Source of the DNA: Verrucomicrobiota bacterium
GTDB taxonomy: Bacteria > Verrucomicrobiota > Verrucomicrobiia > Opitutales > UBA953
Direction of reading: 5' to 3'
NCBI GenBank assembly: GCA_030830965.1
Contig: JAURLX010000019.1
Coordinates: 1-64,000 of the forward strand
DNA length: 64,000 nt
Part shown: positions 25,215 to 33,355 of the stretch, piece after piece
How the letters are laid out: every line of letters begins with the position of its first letter
How positions within the stretch are numbered: position 1 is the first letter of the stretch
Translations under genes and position numbers: made by a program
Notes under the pieces: generated by a model
What the model was told of the DNA's origin: nothing
What the model saw: the letters and a program-made list of their open reading frames with translations, nothing else
Databases searched by the model: none

Positions 25215-28133
25215 TCAGATGTCTCTCCCCTGGAGGATCGACTCCCATCCGCCTGGGGGCGCGGTGATGCCCTCGGAGCCCGCGGCCTTCGCGGCCTCCT
25301 CGATCGAGCCCGGCATGCGGAGCAGGGGGGTGTACGGGGCCGGGTCGGCCACCCGCTCAGGATCGCCTCGCCAGTCGGTGCGGAAGAGGAGGGCCGGTCG
25401 TCCGTCGCGGTCCAGGCCGTAGATGCCCTCGCCCGCGGGCTTCTCCCTGAGGAAGGGTCGCCCGTCCCCGCCGACATGGCCGGCGAAAACGGCCTGTCTC
25501 GCGCGCAGCGCCCCGATGAGCGTCCGCCAGAATGCCGCCTCCTGCGCGTATCCGGGTCCGGTGCTGCGCACCAGCGCGACCGTGAGGTCGGGTATCGAGG
25601 CCGCCCAGCGTTCGCGGAACAGGAAGTCGTGCTGGCTCACCGCGTTCTGGGTGATGCGCCGGAGCTGCTCGGCGTCGCGCTGCGCCGACGGGGAGTAGGG
25701 CAGGCCCCATTCGTTCGGACGCAGGGCGGCCGCCTTGAAGAGCTCCTGCATCTGCCATGCGCGCAGCTCCACCGGAGCCTTGTCCGAGCGACGCACTAGG
25801 TCGAGCGTGCGGAGGATGGGCGCCGTCGGCCGTCCGTTCTCATCCACGAGCCTGGCGAAGAGCCGGAGGTGGGACGCCTCGGCGACCGGGCCCTCGTCCG
25901 TCAGGAAGTCGCCGACCTTGACGTCGTTGTTGAACTCGATGCGTTTCCAGGTCCCCCGCACGACCGCTCCCTCGGCCGTCAGCTCGTCGGCGGAGGTCAC
26001 GTATTCGGTGCCGCCGTTGACGGGGTTGCGCTGCGTCATGGGCTGACCCACGACGATGAGCTGACGCGTCGGTCCGCGGCCCTTCGACGGGTCGTGGTAC
26101 ACGAGGCGGAGCCGCCGGAGATTGCGGGTGATTGTATCGTCCCCGATCTTCTTGAGCATCGCCACCTCGGCCTCGGTCGCACTGGCGGGGAGGAACACCC
26201 CGTTGGAGTCGGCCGTGGCGGCGGCGTCCCACATGGCGGCCACCCGCGGGGCGAGCGCCGCCCGCGGAATCTCGCGCAACGACGGCGCCGCGGCCGTGAC
26301 GGTCTCCGCCCGGCGGCGGAGTTCGGATTTGGGATCGGCCGCCCGCTGGATGCCCTCGAGCGCCGACAGATATCCCCGGAGGTCCGAGGCGCCTTCGAGC
26401 GCGCGTCGGATCTCGATGTCCCGTCGTTCGTCGCCCAGGCGGGCCGAGGCGCGGTCCGCCTCGGCTGCAAGGGCGTCGAGCTTCGTGTCGCCGGCCTCCG
26501 TGAGCAGCCGGATGAGCGTGCGCATGCGGTCGAGGGCGGAGACCGCCGCGCGCGCGTCCGCCGCCTTCTCGCCCTCGCCCAGCGCGACCTTGAGGGCCGT
26601 CGCCTGCGCGGCCAGCTCGGCGCGCGCCTGGTCCAGCGCGCGCGCGCACTCTCCCGCTAGCGCGCCCGGGTTGGGGAAATCCTTGTCGAGCGACTCGCGG
26701 GCGGCGGCGCCCGCCTCCTCGAGGCGAGTTAGGTATGCGCGCAGCCTGCGGTCGACTTTGGCTGCGTCCGCGGCCTTGACGCCGGAGGCGCGTACGTCCC
26801 GCAGGTAGGCGGCGTCCTCGTGCAGCGCGGCGTCGGCCTTGCGGTTGGCCTCCATCGCGGCGCGGAGCTTCGCGACCTCCTCGCCGGTGGCGCCGCCCGT
26901 TCCGCCCAGCGAATCGAGCGCCTTGGCCGCGCCCGCGTGATCCCAGCGGGCCACGAGTGCGCGGGCTTCGTCCAATCTCTCCTCCGAGCGCCGTGACTCC
27001 CCCTGTCTCTGGTTCCACCACACGGCGCCCGCGCCGACGACCAGCAGGGCCGCGACCCATCCCGTGAGCAGCAGCGTGTAACGGCGGCTGAGCCGTGACC
27101 TGGCCCTTTGCCGGAGCGTGCGCGCCTCGCGCCGCGAGCCCTCCTCGAGCCGCTCCTCGAAGGGTTCGGAGCGTTCAAGCCAGGAGCCGAGCCGGGCCAG
27201 GAGCGCGGCGGGGCTCGCGCCGCGGGCCGAATCCTCGCGCAGCCTCTCCAGTTCCTCCGTGAGGTCCTGGATGTTGGCGCGGGCGGCGGCCTCCGCGGCG
27301 GCCTCCGCGGCCAGTTGCCCCGCCCACGCCTCGATCTCGTCGATGTCCTCTCCCGCGGCCCCGAGATGGTGATCCCGTTCGAGGGCTCGGAGCCGTGGAA
27401 GGGCGGAGGCGCAGGACTCCCAGTCCCCGGCGTGGCGGGCGATGCGGATCTCGTCGGCTAGGGTGGACGCCTGCTCGGCCGCACGGAGCCTGAGCCAGGC
27501 CTGACGGAGCCTCAGGGCTTCCTCCCAGCGCGGCTCGCCGGCCAGGTCTCCCGCGCCGAAGCGCTCCATCCTGTCCATCAGGGCCACGGCCCCGGCTTCC
27601 CGGCTGGCCGAGAAATCGGTGCCGACCTTCACTAGGGCGTCGCGGAGGAACTTGGCCGAGAGCCGTCCCAGCTCCAGCCGGGCGTTGGGGTCGTCGGGAT
27701 TGATGCGCACGATGGAGCGCAGCACTTCGAGGGCGCGTTCATCGTCTCGGCGGCGAATCGCCTCCCGGTAGTCCCGGTAGAGCGGGTGGCTCTCCCCGAT
27801 CGCCCGGCCGTACAGCCCCTCCGTCAGCATGAGCTGGCGGTCGTCGAAGTGGAATCCCGCCGGCAGCCCGTGTTCGCGGCAGAAGCCGTGCCAGCGCTCG
27901 GCGTCGGCGAAGCTGAGATGGGCGCAGAGGCCGAGCAGGTCGGGCTCCGCTTCGGCCGACTGGAACGCCGCATGCTCGTCGCCCGCGCCGATCAGCGTCG
28001 CGCACTGCTCGAGCCTCTCCCGGGCGCGTGCGCAGAGCGCGGCGTATTCCGACGCCAGGGCGCGGGACTCAAGGTCGGGAAGCCCCAGTTCGAGCTGTAG
28101 GCGGATTCTCGCGATGAGCCGTTCGGGGGACAC
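25215..28133 (-). CDS. Large single-pass protein of the GTPase cassette, unrecognised family
   Basis: A 972-residue protein I do not recognise. Residues 1-350 are helical and charged, with a TPR-like stretch near 120-165 (RRRDDERALEVLRSIVRINPDDPNA in part) and coiled-coil character near 270-345. One membrane helix lies at about 352-373 and no signal peptide is seen, so the N-terminal part is probably cytoplasmic. Residues 375-640 are again helical with coiled-coil segments. Residues 640-972 form a mixed alpha/beta domain. It starts 2 bases after the preceding gene's stop, so it is cotranscribed and likely a structural or transducing component with the GTPase and GAP1-like proteins. Confidence 0.7.
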   Translation of the reverse strand: MSPERLIARIRLQLELGLPDLESRALASEYAALCARARERLEQCATLIGAGDEHAAFQSAEAEPDLLGLCAHLSFADAERWHGFCREHGLPAGFHFDDRQLMLTEGLYGRAIGESHPLYRDYREAIRRRDDERALEVLRSIVRINPDDPNARLELGRLSAKFLRDALVKVGTDFSASREAGAVALMDRMERFGAGDLAGEPRWEEALRLRQAWLRLRAAEQASTLADEIRIARHAGDWESCASALPRLRALERDHHLGAAGEDIDEIEAWAGQLAAEAAAEAAARANIQDLTEELERLREDSARGASPAALLARLGSWLERSEPFEERLEEGSRREARTLRQRARSRLSRRYTLLLTGWVAALLVVGAGAVWWNQRQGESRRSEERLDEARALVARWDHAGAAKALDSLGGTGGATGEEVAKLRAAMEANRKADAALHEDAAYLRDVRASGVKAADAAKVDRRLRAYLTRLEEAGAAARESLDKDFPNPGALAGECARALDQARAELAAQATALKVALGEGEKAADARAAVSALDRMRTLIRLLTEAGDTKLDALAAEADRASARLGDERRDIEIRRALEGASDLRGYLSALEGIQRAADPKSELRRRAETVTAAAPSLREIPRAALAPRVAAMWDAAATADSNGVFLPASATEAEVAMLKKIGDDTITRNLRRLRLVYHDPSKGRGPTRQLIVVGQPMTQRNPVNGGTEYVTSADELTAEGAVVRGTWKRIEFNNDVKVGDFLTDEGPVAEASHLRLFARLVDENGRPTAPILRTLDLVRRSDKAPVELRAWQMQELFKAAALRPNEWGLPYSPSAQRDAEQLRRITQNAVSQHDFLFRERWAASIPDLTVALVRSTGPGYAQEAAFWRTLIGALRARQAVFAGHVGGDGRPFLREKPAGEGIYGLDRDGRPALLFRTDWRGDPERVADPAPYTPLLRMPGSIEEAAKAAGSEGITAPPGGWESILQGRDI

Positions 28134-28135
28134 TT

Positions 28136-30244
28136 TCAGCGGAATTCGAGAAGCGTCGGTCCGACCTGTCCCCGTGCGTCGACGGCGCGGAGGGTCCAGG
28201 GCGAGCCTGCGCCGACCGTGTCGCCCGCCTCGAGCAACCGTCGGCGTGCGGCGAGCGACTCCGTGGAGGGGGCGGCGGGTCCGCTCATGCGTTCGAGCCT
28301 GATCAGGTCGGTCTCAAGCAGGGAGCGCGTGGCGCGGATGGAGGGCAAGTCACGGTCGGGGAACTCGTGGCCCGAAGGGTACAGCCCCACGCCGCCGCCG
28401 GGCATGACGAAGGCGTTGAGTGCCTGCTCGGCCCAGGGGGCGGCGCGGACCGTCCCGGTGTCCGGATCCTTCATCAGTGCGCTCTGCCCAAGGTCCAGCG
28501 GCGCCACCGCCGTGGGCGAGCCGATCAGCGCGAAGACCCGGCGTTCTCCGCCGGGAAGCTCGACCTCCAGCATTCGGTTGGCGTCCTGCTGCGAGCCGCG
28601 TCCGTCCGGGAAGGCCAGCGTCACGCTGCGCGCCCTCGCGCCGATGCCGATCGTTATGGGGGAAAGCCCGCCCGGCTCCGGCCTCGCCTCGATCCATTCT
28701 GCCTCGCCCCCCTTGCGGATTTCGCCGCCGATGAACTTCGTCTGGTCCCTGCGGTGGAAGCCTTCGAACGGCGTCACCCGAAGGCGGACGTCGACCGTGC
28801 GGCTGCGGGTCACCCCCGTCGAAGCGATGAGGGCGGCGAACACTTCGGCCGAGGCGGGGTTGAGCTGGAGCTCGGCCTGGGAAGGCGCGTTCGGTCCGGA
28901 GGAGGCGACGGTCCAGGTTCCGATGATCAAGGTGATCGGGCGGACTTCGATGGCGGCGGCGATTCGGAGCTTGGCCACCACGGCCTCGAGGCCTTTCCAG
29001 GCGGCATCCTTGGGCGTCTCCAGCTCCTCGCCCACGCTGACGGCCTCGAGGGCGGAGCGAAGCAGCTCGGCCGCGTGCGCTGGCCCGCGGCGATCAAGTT
29101 CGGCGGACAGCCGACGGGCCGTGCCCTCGGCGAACTTGGAGCGCAACCGGGGGAGGTGCTGCGTGGCGTGGCGCCGTGTGAATTCGGGCGACAGACGTGC
29201 GCTCTGCAGCCACAGCCGGGCGGCGTCGACATACTCCTCGCGCGCCATCAGGCCCTCGATCTCGCTGAGCGCGTTGTTGGCCCGGATGATCTCGTCGGCT
29301 TTGGCGATCTCTTCGGGGGTGGGAGCGCGCGGCGGGGGCGGCGGCGGGGGCGGAGGAGGCGCCTCCGGGGTGCGGAAATAGGCGATGCCAAGGCCGATCG
29401 CCACGAGCGTGAGCACGGCCACGATTCCGATGAGGGCGCCCGGGCCCCCGGCGCCCTTGGCGGGGCGGGTTCTCGCCTCGCGGACGGCTCCGGCGGAGGA
29501 CTGGGGCCCGCCCATGGCCGCGGCGCGCGCCGCGGCGCCGGTCGGAGCGGGCAGGTTGGCGGCCTTGGCCAGGTCGAGTTCGTCCACGCGTCCCGGGATG
29601 CGCCCCACGCACCAGTCGAAGCCGTCTCCCCCGGTCACGCCCGTGTCCGTCGTGAAGGAGGCTGACCATGCGCCATCTCCGAGCAGGGCGGCGGATTCCG
29701 CGAGCAGCCGCAATGTCTTCGTCGTCGGTGGCGCGTTGACCAGGCAGACCGGAGCCGGGGAAGCGTCCTTCACCAGCCAGGCGGCCTTGGAGCCCGTGCC
29801 TGTGATTTCGCGCCAGGTGAGCGCAGGTGAAAGCGGGGCGGCCTTTTCGAGCACGAGCGGCTTCTCAGGTGAATCCATCCATGCCGGCCGGTCCGTCCAC
29901 ACGTCCTTCCAACCTTTCCACCGAAGCGCCAGGGAGGCGGCCGGCGGGAGCACTGCGGCCTCCTCCGAGGTGAAGGCCAGGTGATGGGCGAGGCGGTTGT
30001 CGCGACTCGTGTAGTCAAGCCCCCGGGCAACGAAGCGCGACAGCACGTGCCAGCGCTTTCCTGAGGCCTCGAGGGTGCGGCAGGTGAAGGTCTCCCCCTC
30101 CGCGGCGGCGTGGGGCGTTCCAAGGGATTCCAGCAGTTGCACTAGGCGGTCGGGCATCTCCCGGTGGCGGGCGACGGTGCAGAAACCGGAGCGACCGCCG
30201 GCGAGGCCCTGCGGAGCGGAGGTGAAGATGAGTTGCAGGGGCAT
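28136..30244 (-). CDS. GAP1-N2-like GTPase-associated single-pass protein
   Basis: A 702-residue protein. Its N-terminal domain (about 1-225) begins PLQLIFTSAPQGLAG followed by GFCTVARHREMPDRLVQLLE. I recognise this as the N-terminal domain of GTPase-associated protein 1 (GAP1-N2), found beside GTPases in predicted conflict systems, from memory of the family. After an Ala/Gly-rich linker comes one membrane helix (about 268-290). Then comes a run of ten prolines (about 296-305), a helical region and an unrecognised C-terminal domain. It lies 2 bases after the GTPase gene and 2 bases before the 972-residue gene. Confidence 0.7.
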   Translation of the reverse strand: MPLQLIFTSAPQGLAGGRSGFCTVARHREMPDRLVQLLESLGTPHAAAEGETFTCRTLEASGKRWHVLSRFVARGLDYTSRDNRLAHHLAFTSEEAAVLPPAASLALRWKGWKDVWTDRPAWMDSPEKPLVLEKAAPLSPALTWREITGTGSKAAWLVKDASPAPVCLVNAPPTTKTLRLLAESAALLGDGAWSASFTTDTGVTGGDGFDWCVGRIPGRVDELDLAKAANLPAPTGAAARAAAMGGPQSSAGAVREARTRPAKGAGGPGALIGIVAVLTLVAIGLGIAYFRTPEAPPPPPPPPPPRAPTPEEIAKADEIIRANNALSEIEGLMAREEYVDAARLWLQSARLSPEFTRRHATQHLPRLRSKFAEGTARRLSAELDRRGPAHAAELLRSALEAVSVGEELETPKDAAWKGLEAVVAKLRIAAAIEVRPITLIIGTWTVASSGPNAPSQAELQLNPASAEVFAALIASTGVTRSRTVDVRLRVTPFEGFHRRDQTKFIGGEIRKGGEAEWIEARPEPGGLSPITIGIGARARSVTLAFPDGRGSQQDANRMLEVELPGGERRVFALIGSPTAVAPLDLGQSALMKDPDTGTVRAAPWAEQALNAFVMPGGGVGLYPSGHEFPDRDLPSIRATRSLLETDLIRLERMSGPAAPSTESLAARRRLLEAGDTVGAGSPWTLRAVDARGQVGPTLLEFR

Positions 30245-30246
30245 GG

Positions 30247-31947
30247 TCAGCGGGCCGCAGGCATGAGCTCGGGCGAGGCGAGTTGCAGCAGCCAGTAGAC
30301 CGGCTCCTGCACGTGCGCGGGTGAGAGACGGAGCGGGTCGGGCGCGATGCGCCCCCGATTGGGGCCGGACTCGATCGTCACCGGACAGTGCCCGAACGAG
30401 GTCACCGCGAAGTAGCGCAGCTCCGAGGCCAGCGATTCGGCCGAAGCCACGAGCCCCGGGCAGAGCTCGACGAGGACCTGGCGGACTCGGTCCGAATTAC
30501 GGTCGAGCGCGGCGAGGTCGAGTCCTCCCTCGCGGACCACCGACTCGAGCGGCGAGGGCAGGAGATGGGCCCAGGTGTCGCATTTGCCGACGACGAAGGC
30601 GAGCGGCGTGGCGACGCGCTGCTCGTGGGAGAGCCCCAGCACCCGCTTGATGCGCGTCTCCATCTCCGCGAGGATCGTGTCCTGCTGGTCGACGCGCCCG
30701 CGCATGGTGAGCTGGGGGTCCTCGATTCCGACCAGCCGGGACTTGAAGCGGGCGTTGGCGGTGGGGTCGAAGAGGAAGACGAGGCCGGAGGACGTCGCCA
30801 CGTGCATGGCTCCGGGCGAGTCGTGGATGTCGATGCCCGGCTCGAAGTGTTCCCCGGCGTTGTCGTAGAAGATGACCGAGTTCTCCCGCATACGCTCGCC
30901 GGGCCGGCCGATCGAGTAGATGAAGGGGCGGGGCAGCGACACCATCTTGCCCAGCCGGGGGAGCTTCTCGTAGGTGGCCCCTTCGAGCGCCGTCTTGCCG
31001 AGCAGGGCGTCCTCCGGGGTCGTGGCGGAGAAGAGCGTGCTGCGCATCTGGTTGAGCAGGATGTTGCCCGTCGGATCGCCGTCCCGGAAGGAAAGCCCGA
31101 AGTCCATGGGAAGCTTCTCCTGCAGCACCTTGGTCAGCACCGCGAGGTAGTAGGACTTTCCGGAGCTCGGCGCCCCGATGACCGAGATGATGCGATGGGG
31201 GAGCTCAAGGTAGCCCGGTGGGAGCTGTCGTCTGCAGTGGGGGCAGGCGATGTCCGTGCAGGCGAGTCCCTTGGGGTCGAGGGCGAGCCCCTGGTCGTTG
31301 AAGCGCGTCGGGTGGAAACGCAGGCGGGCGTCCGAGCCGAGCACGGGGTCCCCCCGCAGGTCCTCGTGCACCGCCACGCTCAGGGCGTCCCCGGTGTCGA
31401 AGCGCGTCCAGCAGACCGGGCAGACGTGCGCGCCCTTGTTCTGTTCAGCGGCGAGAACGGGAGCGGCGCGGGGCTCCGGTGGGGCCGCGGGGGAGAGCAG
31501 GGGAGCGGCCAGCGAGAGACTGAATCCGACCTCCAGGCCGGCCGGCGTGCAGGCGAGCGTGTCCGGGGCGCGTCCGATGGCCCCCGCGCGGTCCAGCAAC
31601 TCTCCATGCGGTCCCTCCGTCACGAGTTCGCCCGAGGCGGAGTCGAACAGCATCCAGCGCGAGCACTCCGCGTCGTCGATGGTGGTGTCGGATTCCGGTG
31701 CCAGTACGAGCAGGGCCTCGGCGGTCTGTAGGGTGGATGCCTCATTCAGGGGGATGGCTGAACGGAACGGACGTCCGTTGAGGAGCGAATGCCCCTCGCC
31801 AGGCTCGATCGTGATCGCCGAGCCCTGCGCTGTCGCGCGCACCGTGCAGCCCGGGTGGGCTTCGGAGAGATCCAAGCCGGAACCGCGGGCGCCGGTCAGA
31901 CAGTTGAGCCAGCGGACCTTCGTGGACTTCTTGAGCGAGGGGATCAT
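30247..31947 (-). CDS. Zinc-ribbon GTPase of the Double-GTPase type (system NTPase)
   Basis: I chose the ATG at 31947 (566 residues). Residues about 15-90 look like an all-beta, FHA-like domain (a SLLNGRPF turn near 54-61). Zinc-ribbon cysteines follow: CPVC at 176-179, then C-x4-CPHC at 230-238. The GTPase domain starts with the P-loop GAPSSGKS at 258-265. Switch II reads DNAG at 362-365, and a VVGKCDTW block (GKCD, about 454-457) fills the place of N/TKxD. Zinc ribbon plus this GTPase resembles Double-GTPase-2 proteins partnered with GAP1. No membrane segment. It is the first gene of the cassette, with a promoter presumably in the gap to the sigma gene. Confidence 0.75.
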   Translation of the reverse strand: MIPSLKKSTKVRWLNCLTGARGSGLDLSEAHPGCTVRATAQGSAITIEPGEGHSLLNGRPFRSAIPLNEASTLQTAEALLVLAPESDTTIDDAECSRWMLFDSASGELVTEGPHGELLDRAGAIGRAPDTLACTPAGLEVGFSLSLAAPLLSPAAPPEPRAAPVLAAEQNKGAHVCPVCWTRFDTGDALSVAVHEDLRGDPVLGSDARLRFHPTRFNDQGLALDPKGLACTDIACPHCRRQLPPGYLELPHRIISVIGAPSSGKSYYLAVLTKVLQEKLPMDFGLSFRDGDPTGNILLNQMRSTLFSATTPEDALLGKTALEGATYEKLPRLGKMVSLPRPFIYSIGRPGERMRENSVIFYDNAGEHFEPGIDIHDSPGAMHVATSSGLVFLFDPTANARFKSRLVGIEDPQLTMRGRVDQQDTILAEMETRIKRVLGLSHEQRVATPLAFVVGKCDTWAHLLPSPLESVVREGGLDLAALDRNSDRVRQVLVELCPGLVASAESLASELRYFAVTSFGHCPVTIESGPNRGRIAPDPLRLSPAHVQEPVYWLLQLASPELMPAAR

Positions 31948-32030
31948 CGGGGTCGGCCGGCGGGACGGCGGAGATAAAACTACGATTGAAATCAGCTTTA
32001 TTGTCAGCATTCTTTTCCTCACCCCGGGTC
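31948..32030. promoter_or_regulatory. Divergent intergenic region between the GTPase cassette and the ECF sigma gene
   Basis: This 83-base gap is the only place for promoters of both divergent units, and its centre is AT-rich compared with its surroundings. On the minus strand a CTGACA element and a TTTTAT-like element could be -35 and -10 boxes. On the plus strand TTGAAA (31986-31991) is a possible -35 with no good -10. These assignments are weak. An ECF-type promoter recognised by the neighbouring sigma factor is equally possible. Confidence 0.35.
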
Positions 32031-32621
32031 ATGGAAACCGAAGCCGACCAATCCGCGCTGGACCGAGCCAGAAAAGGCGACCTTTCCGCCTATAACGAGC
32101 TCGTGCTCAAGTACCAGGGACGGATCTTCGCCAAGGTGTTTTCCCTGCTCCGAAACCGACAGGACGCGGAGGAGATAACCCAGGACACTTTCATCCGGGC
32201 CCACCGGGTCCTGTCGTCCTTCCGCGGATCGGCGACCTTTTCGACCTGGATCCATCAGATCGGCACCAATCTCGCCCGCAATCGCTACTGGTACTGGCGT
32301 CGTCGCAAGCGGGACCAGTCGATGTCGCTCGATGCGGACCTGGGTGACGATCCCGGCGCCACGCTGCACGACATCCTCCCCGACGGCTCCCAGGGGCCGG
32401 GTGGCGAGGCCCTGCACAACGAGTTTGTGAGCAGGGTGGCCGAATGCATGGAACAACTGAAGCCCGAGCACGCTCAGATACTCACGATGCGCAACGTCCA
32501 GAGCATGTCCTACGAGGAGATCGCCGACGAGCTCGAGCTTTCCATCGGGACGGTCAAGAGCCGCATCAACCGGGCCCGCGAGGCGTTGCGCGAACTCATG
32601 GGAGGTGAGTTCAGGCAGTGA
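32031..32621 (+). CDS. ECF-type RNA polymerase sigma factor
   Basis: I chose the ATG at 32031 (196 residues). Region 2 contains YNELVLKYQGRIFAKV, DAEEITQDTFIRAHR and FSTWIHQIGTNLARN. Region 4 contains LKPEHAQILTMRN, MSYEEIADELELSIGTVKSRINRAR. This is a standard two-domain ECF sigma factor. Its stop overlaps the GTG start of the membrane protein that follows, the usual place for an anti-sigma factor. It is divergent from the GTPase cassette by 83 bases. Confidence 0.93.
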   Translation: METEADQSALDRARKGDLSAYNELVLKYQGRIFAKVFSLLRNRQDAEEITQDTFIRAHRVLSSFRGSATFSTWIHQIGTNLARNRYWYWRRRKRDQSMSLDADLGDDPGATLHDILPDGSQGPGGEALHNEFVSRVAECMEQLKPEHAQILTMRNVQSMSYEEIADELELSIGTVKSRINRAREALRELMGGEFRQ

Positions 32622-33313
32622 GCCCGCTCGAGTTCGAGTCCGTCGTCATCCGCTACGTCGACGGCTTGGCCCGTGAATCCGAGGTCGGCGCACTGCGCAG
32701 GTTCGTCGCCTCTTCCCCCGCCAACAGGATGCTTTTCCGCGCCCGCGTCCGGCTCCGTCGCGCCCAGCGGGGCGGTGCCACCCGGGCCGACGTCGACCGA
32801 ATCATGCGGCGTGACGTGCTGCCGGGCGTGGCCGAGTTCGACTCGCTCAGCTATGCCTTCCTGGACGGGAGCGCCACCGCCGCCCAGGTCCTGCGCCTAC
32901 GCGACGCCCTGCGGGCCTCCGTCGAACTCAAGCGTCGGTTTCAGGCGAGGTTGCGTCTCCACCGGGCCCAGAACCTCTACCTGCGCTCACGTCGACGGGC
33001 TGGCCTCACCACGGCGCTGCGGTCCCTGAGCGCCTACGCCAATCGTTTCGGGCGGGTGGCCTCGCAGCTCTGTCTCCTGCTGCTCGTGTTCGTCGAGCTG
33101 AGGGTGCGGGTGCCGAATGAGTATTCGGGCCTGATGTTCTCCGTGGAGTCCGCGGTACGGGTGATGCCTGCGTCCGAGTACCCGCTCACCGTCTCCCCCG
33201 ATGAGAACGAGCTGCCGCCCGGCATCGGCTCGTCCGAAGGGGTGCTGCCTCCCATGCCCATGCCCGAGGCCGGCACGGGGGAGGTCGCCGAGCCCGGCGT
33301 CGTCGAGGCATAA
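32618..33313 (+). CDS. Putative membrane anti-sigma factor with duplicated N-terminal domain
   Basis: A GTG start overlaps the sigma stop (GTGA); 231 residues. Two copies of the same helical module are visible at about residues 5-50 and 74-118. Each runs [YF]-x-DG, about 25 variable residues, and then RxRLxRAQ. This pattern resembles the cytoplasmic anti-sigma domain of PVC FecR-like or zinc-free anti-sigma proteins. One membrane helix follows (about 147-162), then an extracytoplasmic Pro/Glu-rich tail of about 70 residues with no domain. The inference is that it sequesters the sigma factor encoded just before it. Confidence 0.7.
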   Translation: MSPLEFESVVIRYVDGLARESEVGALRRFVASSPANRMLFRARVRLRRAQRGGATRADVDRIMRRDVLPGVAEFDSLSYAFLDGSATAAQVLRLRDALRASVELKRRFQARLRLHRAQNLYLRSRRRAGLTTALRSLSAYANRFGRVASQLCLLLLVFVELRVRVPNEYSGLMFSVESAVRVMPASEYPLTVSPDENELPPGIGSSEGVLPPMPMPEAGTGEVAEPGVVEA

Positions 33314-33355
33314 GGCCTTGCCTCCGCCTTCTTGCAGGGGTTGAAATCACCCTTC

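Noticed and set aside
29316-29370. Polyproline run as an assembly artefact
   Set aside because: The frame stays open on both sides and GAP1-like proteins often have low-complexity linkers. An exact copy number still needs read support.
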